NCBI GenBank assembly: GCA_013202595.1
Contig: JABMPV010000392.1
Coordinates: forward strand, 1 to 6,814
Direction: 5' to 3'
Length of the DNA: 6,814 bases
Source: a bacterium
GTDB lineage: Bacteria; Actinomycetota; Acidimicrobiia; Spongiisociales; UBA11373
Positions 1 to 5,283 of this stretch are shown here, one piece after another. The first letter of the stretch is position 1, and each line of letters begins with the position of its first letter. Under the pieces are notes generated by a model that saw only the letters and a list, made by a program, of their open reading frames with translations, did not search any database and had not been told where the DNA came from. The position numbers were made by a program, and so were the translations under genes.

Positions 1-199
1 CGCCGCCGTCGTCGGTGACGAAGACCTCTCCGTGCTGGAACGGGTTCATCGTTCCCGGGTCGACGTTGATGTACGGATCGAGTTTCTGGTTGACCACATC
101 GAGGCCACGGAGGGTGAGGAGCCGGCCGAGAGACGCTGCAGTGATCCCCTTGCCGAGGCTCGAGGCGACTCCGCCGGTGACGAACACGTACTTTGTCAC
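1..199 (-). CDS. pyrG: CTP synthase (N-terminal fragment, runs off left edge)
   Basis: CTP synthase aminates UTP to CTP in the cytosol, using ATP and ammonia from glutamine; this is the last step of pyrimidine nucleotide synthesis. Only the first 66 residues of the N-terminal synthetase (amidoligase) domain are in the window. They include the P-loop-like GGVASSLGKGI (residues 9-19, with the ATP-binding Lys at 17) and the signature block QKLDPYINVD (38-47) followed by PGTMNPFQHGEVFVTDDGG, which is close to invariant in the family. The start is GTG at 199-197, giving the usual MTKYVFVTGG beginning. No Shine-Dalgarno sequence is visible ahead of it, which fits a very short or absent leader. The gene lies downstream of recN in the same direction across a 78-bp gap, so it may have its own promoter. 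The glutaminase half lies beyond the window. Identity is essentially certain. Confidence 0.97.
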   Translation of the reverse strand, partial: MTKYVFVTGGVASSLGKGITAASLGRLLTLRGLDVVNQKLDPYINVDPGTMNPFQHGEVFVTDDGG

Positions 200-210
200 G
201 TTGGCGCGGG

Positions 211-238
211 AGGGTAGCAGCGTGGGCCCCTGCCTCAG
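211..238 (-). promoter_or_regulatory. weak candidate promoter for pyrG
   Basis: Read on the minus strand, a TACCCT hexamer (216-211, fitting TANNNT) lies 11 nt before the pyrG GTG. A poor -35-like CTGAGG (238-233) sits 16 nt upstream of it. If real, transcription would start only a few bases before the GTG, which would explain the missing ribosome-binding site. The -35 match is weak, and in GC-rich DNA such hexamers occur by chance. Confidence 0.25.
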
Positions 239-265
239 GGATACCCGGGTACGCCGGCTCCGGAG
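228..265. repeat. cluster of short palindromes between recN and pyrG
   Basis: Three small symmetric elements are packed together. CCCTG-CCT-CAGGG (228-240) is a 5-bp stem with a 3-nt loop. TACCCGGGTA (242-251) is a perfect 10-bp palindrome. CTCCGGAG (258-265) is a perfect 8-bp palindrome. They could form weak hairpins after recN or act as protein-binding sites ahead of pyrG. None is followed by a T-tract, so a classical intrinsic terminator is not supported. Confidence 0.3.
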
Positions 266-277
266 TGTCCGAGCGGG

Positions 278-1885
278 CTATCCGCGTTTGGCGGCGATGG
301 CGAGGAGCTCATCGGCGTGGCTCCTGCCCCGTTCACTCTCGGGCAGTCCACCCAGCATGCGGGCCAATTCCTCGCGGCGGTCTTCCCCCGAGACCGTTCT
401 GACCTCTGCGACCGCGCCCCGGCGGTCGACCACGATGTGGGTCCGCGCGAATGCGGCCACCTGGGGCAGATGTGTGACCACGAGGACCTGCCTGTCTTCG
501 GCGAGCGCAGCGAGTTTGGCACCCACGGCCAGAGCTGTCGCACCTCCAATGCCGGCGTCGATCTCGTCGAAAGCCACGACCGGCGCCTCGCCCACACCGG
601 CGGCGAGGCGCAGAGCCAGAACCAGCCTGCTGAGCTCGCCTCCCGACGCAATCCGCCCGACGGGGCCGGGGTCCAGGGCGGAATCCGAGGCAAACAGGAG
701 AGAGCAGTGATCGGATCCCGAGGCGGTTGGAGCCGCATCGGCGACGACGATCGAGACGACGGGGGCGCTGAAACCCAACTCGCGGAGATGACCCGCGGCG
801 CCGTCGCCGAGCGTCGCTGCCGTTGTGGCCCGAGCTTCACGCAGGTTTCTCCCTGCGGCCGCTAGAGCGTGTTCGGCAGCAGAGACCTCCGCTGCGAGGC
901 CGTCGGCGCGCTCGAGCAGCGTCTCGATCTCCCGGGAGCGCGCCGACTGTGACGCACCGAACTCGATGATGTCGCCGACCGAGTCGCCGTAGCGGCGCCT
1001 GAGATCGCCGATCAGCGCCATGCGCTCTTCAGCCCGCTGGAGTGCCGACGGGTCGCGATCGAGGTTGTCGATCTCGCGTCTCAGGTCCACGGTGCAATCG
1101 GCAGCCTCGGCAGCCAGGCCCGTCATCCGCTCTGCGAGTGGCCGCAGGAGCGGGTCGAGGCCTGCGAGGCGCTCGATCGATCGGGCGGCATGACCGAGGT
1201 GATCGACTGCTCCACCTTCATCCGCGGCGACCAGGTCGTAGGCCTCAGCAAGTGCCTCGGCGATCTCCTCGGCGTGCCGCAGCCTTCCGAGCGAGTCGGA
1301 CAGGGCGTGATCCTCTCCGAGCGAGAGGCCGCCCTTGTCGATCTCGGCGGCCTGATGTGATGCGAGGTCGCGTTCGCGCTCGAGAGATCGCCGATCGCCG
1401 CCAAGCGCATTGCGGTCGGCCCGCAGAAGCGTGAGCCTTTCCCACGCGGCCTCGTACGACGTGATGGCGGCCAGGCCCTTCTTCCCCAGCCCGGCGTCGA
1501 TCATCGCCCGGATGACCCGCTCCGAGCCGATGGTGAGGTGCTCGTGCTGTCCCACGATTTCGACGAGGCGCCCGATCTTGTCGGCGAGCATGCCGGCGGG
1601 AACCATCGACCCGTCGAGGTAGGCGCGAGATCGCGCCGAGTTGACGCGCCGCGCCACCACCAACTCTGCGCCATCGACGAGGAAGCGTCCCTCGACACGG
1701 GTTTCGTCACCGGAGGGCCCGATCCGATCGGTACGGGCGGCGTCGCCTCTGAGGAGGCGGAGCGCACCGAGGAGCAGCGTCTTGCCTGCCCCGGTCTCGC
1801 CGGTGACGGCGACGAGGCCAGATCCGGGCTCGAGATGGGCGCTGTCGATGAGTCCGAGGTTCTCGACGATGAGCTCATCGAGCAT
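278..1885 (-). CDS. recN: DNA repair protein RecN (SMC-like ATPase)
   Basis: RecN is a cytosolic SMC-family ATPase that gathers broken DNA ends during recombinational repair of double-strand breaks. The 535-residue product is close to the usual 550-590. The N-terminal ATPase half has Walker A GETGAGKT (29-36) and the RecN-type motif GQHEH (112-116). The middle, roughly 150-350, is rich in Glu, Arg, Ala and Leu, as expected for the short coiled-coil arms. The C-terminal half has the ABC signature SGGELS (414-419), Walker B VVAFDE (436-441, with Asp440 and Glu441) and the H-loop histidine in VVTHLPQVAAFA (His472). It ends in the typical LARMLGG segment. I chose ATG at 1885, five bases after the nadK stop, because it gives the family's short N terminus. 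The GGGTGATC spanning the nadK stop can pair with the 3' end of 16S rRNA. An in-frame GTG at 1894 overlaps that stop and is the alternative. It is the last gene of the small ORF-tlyA-nadK-recN operon. Confidence 0.96.
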   Translation of the reverse strand: MLDELIVENLGLIDSAHLEPGSGLVAVTGETGAGKTLLLGALRLLRGDAARTDRIGPSGDETRVEGRFLVDGAELVVARRVNSARSRAYLDGSMVPAGMLADKIGRLVEIVGQHEHLTIGSERVIRAMIDAGLGKKGLAAITSYEAAWERLTLLRADRNALGGDRRSLERERDLASHQAAEIDKGGLSLGEDHALSDSLGRLRHAEEIAEALAEAYDLVAADEGGAVDHLGHAARSIERLAGLDPLLRPLAERMTGLAAEAADCTVDLRREIDNLDRDPSALQRAEERMALIGDLRRRYGDSVGDIIEFGASQSARSREIETLLERADGLAAEVSAAEHALAAAGRNLREARATTAATLGDGAAGHLRELGFSAPVVSIVVADAAPTASGSDHCSLLFASDSALDPGPVGRIASGGELSRLVLALRLAAGVGEAPVVAFDEIDAGIGGATALAVGAKLAALAEDRQVLVVTHLPQVAAFARTHIVVDRRGAVAEVRTVSGEDRREELARMLGGLPESERGRSHADELLAIAAKRG

Positions 1886-1890
1886 GGCGA

Positions 1891-2724
1891 TCACCCATCG
1901 TGGAGGTGGAACTTGTCGCGTACCGAGCGAACGAAGTTGCGAGGCTGGAACCGGATGAATCGGGCCATGCTCGTGCCCCTGACGATGGACACTTCGTCTC
2001 CGGGGTCGAGATCGGCCAGCCATCTGCCGTCCACATTGACCCTGGCAGACCTGTCGCCCTCGACTTTCAGGGTGAGGCGCACGTCGGGGCGGAACACGAT
2101 GGGACGGGAGAACAGCGTGTGCGGTGCGACAGTCGTCACCACCATCGCATCGAGATCCGGATCGAGCAGCGGCCCACCGGCCGAGTAGGTGTAGGCAGTG
2201 GAACCGGTCGGAGTGGCGACCACCACGGCGTCTGCGCGGTATCTGGTCAGGAGATCGTCGCCGACATGGGCTGAAACCCGCAGGACGTGCTGGGAAACGG
2301 CCTTTTCGATGACGACGTCGTTGAGGCCCGTCGCTGAGAGCGTGTCGCCTATCTGGGCTTCTATGGTCGTCCGTTCCGCGATGGTGTAGTTGCCGCTCTC
2401 GATCGCATCGAGAGCGTCGGAGATGAATGGCGGCTCCACCTCCGTGAGAAAGCCGACCTGGCCGGCGTTGACCCCGAGGATGGGGATACCCGGTTCCAGC
2501 GATCGCCTGACGGCCTGCAGAACGGTGCCGTCGCCGCCGACTGCTACGACGATGTCGGCGTCTCCGGCGGATCCTTCGGCCCTGACCTCGGTGCCGGAGA
2601 CCCTGTAGGCGTCGGCCGGTTCCGCGCTGACGGCCATGCCGCGAGCGATCGCCTCTGAGGTGAATCGCTCGGCCAGATCCTCGGCGCGTCCGCGCAATGG
2701 GTGGAGGACGAGGGCGAACTTCAT
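1891..2724 (-). CDS. nadK: NAD kinase (ATP/polyphosphate-dependent)
   Basis: The enzyme phosphorylates NAD to NADP in the cytosol and sets the NADP(H) pool. The 277-residue product has the usual size. The family signatures appear in order: GGDGT (63-67), the nucleotide-binding and catalytic loop; NAGQVGFL (86-93); GLNDVVI (133-139), NAD-binding; TPTGSTAYTYSAGGPL (171-186), the conserved C-domain block; PHTLFSRPIVF (201-211); and VNVDG (229-233). The ATG at 2724 overlaps the tlyA stop as ATGA. It is preceded by GAGGAG with an 8-nt spacer, so the start is well supported and translation is probably coupled to tlyA. The reading frame stays open for several hundred bases upstream, but that stretch is the shadow of tlyA. 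The tlyA-nadK-recN order is widely conserved in actinobacteria and, in part, in Firmicutes. Whether it uses ATP or polyphosphate cannot be told from sequence. Confidence 0.97.
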   Translation of the reverse strand: MKFALVLHPLRGRAEDLAERFTSEAIARGMAVSAEPADAYRVSGTEVRAEGSAGDADIVVAVGGDGTVLQAVRRSLEPGIPILGVNAGQVGFLTEVEPPFISDALDAIESGNYTIAERTTIEAQIGDTLSATGLNDVVIEKAVSQHVLRVSAHVGDDLLTRYRADAVVVATPTGSTAYTYSAGGPLLDPDLDAMVVTTVAPHTLFSRPIVFRPDVRLTLKVEGDRSARVNVDGRWLADLDPGDEVSIVRGTSMARFIRFQPRNFVRSVRDKFHLHDG

Positions 2725-3500
2725 GGACAGGACTCCTCGACGTCTAGAACGCTCAGCCCCGGGGTGGCCCCCGCGATGCAATACAGGAGGATCTCGACGT
2801 TGCCCCTGGCGCCGGTGATCGGGCTCCTGATGACCTCCTGCGGAGCGATGCCGATATCGGTGAGGGCGCCGGCCACCGTATGAACGGTGCGGACCCTGAT
2901 TGCTGCATCGCGCACGATCCCATCCCTTCCGACATGGTCGCGGCCCGCTTCGAACTGGGGCTTCACGAGGATGACATACTCGCATCCATCGCGTCCGGCC
3001 TCGGCAAGTCGCCCGGCCAGCAGTCTCACGGATATGAACGACACGTCCACGACGACGAGGTCGAACGGCGAGCCGAACGTGGCCGGGTCGGTGGTCCGAA
3101 AGTTGGTCCGGTCGAAGACGGCCACGCGCGAATCGCTCTGGAGCCGCCAGATCAGCTGTCCGTATCCGACGTCGACGGCGGCGACACGGGCGGCGCCCCT
3201 GTGCAGCAGCACATCGGTGAATCCCCCGGTCGATGCCCCGACATCGAGGCAATTGGCCCCATCCGGATCGATCGCGAATGCGTCGAGACCAGCCACGAGT
3301 TTGAGCGCCCCCCGCCCGGCCCAGTCCTGCTGGTCGCGTGCGATATCGATCGGATCGACTGCGGCAACCAGTGTCGCCGCCTTGGCGGATGTGACTCCCC
3401 CCACGACGACGCGGCCATCGTCGATGGCGCGCCGGGCCGCCGTCCGGCTCGACATCAGGCCGCGTCGGACGAGCTCCTGATCCAGGCGGCGGCGCGTCAG
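2721..3500 (-). CDS. tlyA: TlyA-type 16S/23S rRNA (cytidine-2'-O)-methyltransferase, CTG start
   Basis: TlyA uses S-adenosylmethionine to 2'-O-methylate cytidines in 16S and 23S rRNA (C1409 and C1920 in mycobacteria); its loss causes capreomycin resistance. The 259-residue product has an S4 RNA-binding domain (about 1-60, beginning TRRRLDQELVRRGL), the linker WAGRGALKL (60-68) and a Rossmann methyltransferase with SAM loop DVGASTGGFTDVLL (86-99). VVVDVSFIS (149-157), VILVKPQFEAG (176-186) and GNVEILLY (233-240) follow. A K-D-K-E catalytic tetrad is visible at Lys67, Asp152, Lys180 and Glu236, each two lower than the M. tuberculosis numbering I recall. The first ATG, at 3455, would remove 15 residues of the S4 domain. 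The frame upstream has no ATG, GTG or TTG, but CTG at 3500 has AGGAGG seven bases before it and overlaps the upstream stop as CTGA. I therefore take CTG as the start. Function is near certain; the start is well supported but inferred. Confidence 0.95.
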   Translation of the reverse strand: MTRRRLDQELVRRGLMSSRTAARRAIDDGRVVVGGVTSAKAATLVAAVDPIDIARDQQDWAGRGALKLVAGLDAFAIDPDGANCLDVGASTGGFTDVLLHRGAARVAAVDVGYGQLIWRLQSDSRVAVFDRTNFRTTDPATFGSPFDLVVVDVSFISVRLLAGRLAEAGRDGCEYVILVKPQFEAGRDHVGRDGIVRDAAIRVRTVHTVAGALTDIGIAPQEVIRSPITGARGNVEILLYCIAGATPGLSVLDVEESCP

Positions 3501-3513
3501 GATGAGCCCTCCT
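3497..3513 (-). promoter_or_regulatory. tlyA ribosome-binding site and CTGA stop/start overlap
   Basis: On the minus strand AGGAGG (3513-3508) is followed by seven bases and then CTG (3500-3498). The CTG shares bases with the TGA stop (3499-3497) of the small upstream gene. An anti-Shine-Dalgarno match this good at ideal spacing, plus the 4-nt overlap typical of coupled genes, identifies CTG as the initiation codon. It implies translational coupling of tlyA to the small gene. Confidence 0.75.
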
Positions 3514-3667
3514 GATCGCCGGGGGAATCGAGTGCGCTCTCGAGCAGATCGGCGATCTCATCGGCGAGCGCAGGGGCTTCGGTGGCGGGTGCGGCGTTGA
3601 GAGCGTCCACCAGATCTTCGACGGGGGCGAGGTCCGGTGGCGTCACCGGCGGGTCCATGGTATCCAT
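3497..3667 (-). CDS. small conserved hypothetical protein (Rv1693-like position)
   Basis: This short frame encodes 56 residues from the ATG at 3667, or 59 from the ATG at 3676. It is acidic and rich in Pro, Ala, Asp and Glu. It begins MDTMDPPVTPPDLAPVEDLV and ends in ALADEIADLLESALDSPGDQ followed by EGSS. The middle and late part (LADEIADLLESAL) looks like an amphipathic helix; there is no signal peptide, membrane segment or cysteine. It lies where M. tuberculosis carries Rv1693 (about 58 residues, unknown function), immediately before tlyA, and overlaps tlyA by 4 nt (CTGA), so it is very probably translated. I prefer the 3667 start because a GATAAT hexamer ends 8 bases upstream, predicting a leaderless mRNA beginning at that ATG. 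ATGs at 3676 and 3658 are alternatives, and none has a Shine-Dalgarno sequence. Function is unknown; a role linked to TlyA or simply to setting its translation is conjecture. Confidence 0.75.
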   Translation of the reverse strand: MDTMDPPVTPPDLAPVEDLVDALNAAPATEAPALADEIADLLESALDSPGDQEGSS

Positions 3668-3670
3668 GGA
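3654..3670. repeat. 17-bp palindrome at the operon start
   Basis: TCCATGG-TAT-CCATGGA is a perfect 7-bp inverted repeat around 3 bp. It contains both the 3667 and 3658 ATG codons of the small gene and begins 4 bp from the divergent -10-like elements. It could be an operator for both directions or a hairpin at the very 5' end of the operon mRNA. Part of the symmetry arises from the coding repeat Met-Asp-Thr-Met-Asp. Confidence 0.4.
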
Positions 3671-3673
3671 GGG

Positions 3674-3680
3674 CATTATC
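3674..3680. promoter_or_regulatory. overlapping divergent -10-like elements
   Basis: The only AT-rich spot between the divergent genes is CATTATC. Minus strand: it reads GATAAT (3680-3675), five of six matches to TATAAT, seven bases before the ATG at 3667, the spacing expected for a leaderless actinobacterial transcript. Plus strand: CATTAT (3674-3679) is a weaker -10 that would place the rhomboid mRNA start near 3686, giving a leader of about 20 nt. I see no convincing -35 on either strand. Confidence 0.45.
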
Positions 3681-3706
3681 GCCCGGCTGAGGGACAGGAA
3701 CGGCTT

Positions 3707-4441
3707 TTGTTACCGATTCGAGATGTCAATCCAACCAGAGCCAGGCCCCTGATCACTCTTGCGATCATCGTCGCGAACATCGCCGTGTTCTTCTTCATCC
3801 AGCCGTCGGAATCACCTGAAGCCGACCGATTCGCCTACGAATACTCGGCAATCGCATGCGAATTGACGACGGGCCACCCCCTGGACTTCGAGGAGATCTC
3901 GTCGGGTGAGTGCCTGGATACGGTGCTGGCGGATCAACCGTTTCCGGGCAAGAACATCTGGCTGTCCGGGATGATCAGCATGTTCCTCCATGCAGGCATC
4001 GGGCACCTGCTGTTCAACATGTGGTTCCTGTGGATCTTCGGGAACAACGTCGAGGAGGCCTTCGGGCCGCTCGGATATCTGCTCTTCTACGCTGCCGCAG
4101 GCGTCGCAGCGACTGCCGGTTTCGTGATGGCGAATCAGGACGTGACGATTCCCCTCGTGGGCGCCAGCGGAGCGATAGCCGGGGTCATGGGTGCCTATCT
4201 GGTCCTGTTCCCGCGCCATCTCGTGCTGACCTTGATCTTCTTCTACGTGACGGCCATACCCTCGATCGTGCTGCTCGGCATCTGGTTCCTCACCCAGTTC
4301 GCCATCGCCGACCCTTCCTCGGGTGTCGCCTGGGAAGCCCACGTTGCCGGGTTCGTGTTCGGGGTCCTGGTCACACTCCCGTTTCGGAGGCGGCTGCTCT
4401 CCAAAACCCTGCACCCCGAACCGCCGGTCAGGGCCCGGTAG
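3707..4441 (+). CDS. rhomboid-family intramembrane serine protease
   Basis: This is an inner-membrane protease that cleaves transmembrane substrates; the substrates are unknown. It has 244 residues and about six predicted helices: 14-32, 88-110, 121-141, 150-168, 172-200 and 209-226. The catalytic serine is Ser154 in GASG (152-155, the GxSG motif), the partner histidine is His212 in AHVAGFVFG, and HLLFN (100-104) provides the conserved His and Asn of helix 2. WLSGMISMFLHAGIGH (85-100) is also typical. The start is TTG at 3707, which yields MLPIRD, the common opening of bacterial rhomboids. AGGAA (3696-3700) lies six bases before it. The TM1-TM2 loop (about 33-85) is long, and it holds the protein's only two cysteines, Cys51 and Cys69. 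The gene stands alone on the plus strand, between two minus-strand clusters that are adjacent in mycobacteria. All catalytic residues are present, so it should be active. Confidence 0.93.
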   Translation: MLPIRDVNPTRARPLITLAIIVANIAVFFFIQPSESPEADRFAYEYSAIACELTTGHPLDFEEISSGECLDTVLADQPFPGKNIWLSGMISMFLHAGIGHLLFNMWFLWIFGNNVEEAFGPLGYLLFYAAAGVAATAGFVMANQDVTIPLVGASGAIAGVMGAYLVLFPRHLVLTLIFFYVTAIPSIVLLGIWFLTQFAIADPSSGVAWEAHVAGFVFGVLVTLPFRRRLLSKTLHPEPPVRAR

Positions 4442-4493
4442 GGAGCGAGCGGTTGGTTCGGGGAGCGTTCGGCCTTCCATGGGCCTCACCCGG

Positions 4494-5273
4494 TCAGAGG
4501 AGCAGGCGGGCCAGATCCGCTGCAGAGTCGATCACGTGGTCGGGGCGATGCTCAGCCGGCACCAATCGCGGGTCGGAGACGATTCCGGTGAGCACGAGGA
4601 TCCTCTGCCACCCCATCGCCGTGCCCAGAGCGAGATCGGTCTCTGCCCTGTCCCCCACCACCCATACGGCACCCGGTCCGAGTCGGCTGCACAGAACATC
4701 CTGCATCGCACTGTGTGGCTTGCCTGCGACCTCGGGTGAGCGACCTGTTGCGGCTGCAATGGCGGCCACCGATGCGCCCGCCCCCGGAACCGGTCCCGAT
4801 GGCGTCGGAAACGTCACGTCGGTGTTGGACGCGATGAAACGCGCTCCCCCGTCGAGGGCCGTGAACGCTCGTGCCAGTGTCTCGTAGTCGAATGTTCGGT
4901 CGAGGCCAACGATCACACTGCGAGCCTCGCGGGGGTCCTCCGTGGTAGCGCATCCGGTGCGTTCCACCACTTCGCGCAGGCCGATCTCGCCGACGATCAG
5001 GGCGGGCGAGTCCTCCGGGCACAACAGCGATGCCGCAGCCATGCCCGATGTGATCACGGCGGCAGGATCGACAACGAGACCCGCCGCCGTCTCCATGTGC
5101 TCGGCCACCTTCTCGGGAGTTCGCGTCGAGTTGTTGGTCGCGAACAGCACCTGCCACCCTGCATCCATGATGGATCTGAAGGCGGCGGCTGCACCGGGGA
5201 TTGCCTCGCCTCCCAGGTACAGGACCCCGTCGAGATCGCTGACGAGGCTGCCAGGCACTGCGGGATCACTCAC
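4494..5273 (-). CDS. HAD-IIA (NagD/PGP-like) phosphatase
   Basis: This is a cytosolic Mg-dependent phosphohydrolase of the HAD superfamily, subclass IIA. The four HAD motifs are clear in 259 residues. Motif I is SDLDGVLYLG (12-21), with nucleophile Asp13 and acid/base Asp15. Motif II is FATNNSTRT (44-52). Motif III has Lys185 in GKPHSAM. Motif IV is VVGDRAETDL (205-214), with Asp208 and Asp213. The C2-type cap lies between motifs II and III. The mycobacterial gene at the same place (Rv1692) was reported to be a glycerol-3-phosphate phosphatase that recycles phospholipid head groups and, as I recall, carries an extra C-terminal acetyltransferase-like domain. This protein stops right after the HAD core. 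Glycerol 3-phosphate is therefore a reasonable guess as substrate, but 4-nitrophenyl phosphate, 2-phosphoglycolate or sugar phosphates are equally open. The start is GTG at 5273, ten bases after the M20 gene stop, with no clear Shine-Dalgarno; GTG at 5258 is an alternative. It is probably co-transcribed with the M20 gene. Confidence 0.92.
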   Translation of the reverse strand: MSDPAVPGSLVSDLDGVLYLGGEAIPGAAAAFRSIMDAGWQVLFATNNSTRTPEKVAEHMETAAGLVVDPAAVITSGMAAASLLCPEDSPALIVGEIGLREVVERTGCATTEDPREARSVIVGLDRTFDYETLARAFTALDGGARFIASNTDVTFPTPSGPVPGAGASVAAIAAATGRSPEVAGKPHSAMQDVLCSRLGPGAVWVVGDRAETDLALGTAMGWQRILVLTGIVSDPRLVPAEHRPDHVIDSAADLARLLL

Positions 5274-5283
5274 GTTCGGCTTG

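Noticed and set aside
15..710. 231-codon open frame on the plus strand
   Set aside because: It crosses pyrG and the recN 3' end in antisense, has no family motif and is very rich in Arg and Ser.
2880..3515. 211-codon open frame on the plus strand
   Set aside because: It is antisense to tlyA, whose SAM-binding and catalytic motifs are intact on the other strand.
2725..3561. 279-codon N-terminal extension of the nadK frame
   Set aside because: The extension is Arg/Pro-rich and coincides with tlyA in another frame. A strong GAGGAG and the ATGA overlap fix the nadK start at 2724.
4442..4493. possible bidirectional terminator between the convergent rhomboid and HAD genes
   Set aside because: Only a 4-bp GGCC...GGCC stem (about 4471-4485) and imperfect repeats are visible, with no T-tract on either strand. 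A terminator is expected here, but the sequence does not show one I can defend.
3910..4887. 325-codon open frame on the plus strand
   Set aside because: It runs out of frame through the rhomboid gene and then antisense to the HAD gene. The product is Arg/Ser/Gly/Pro-rich, the typical shadow of high-GC coding DNA.
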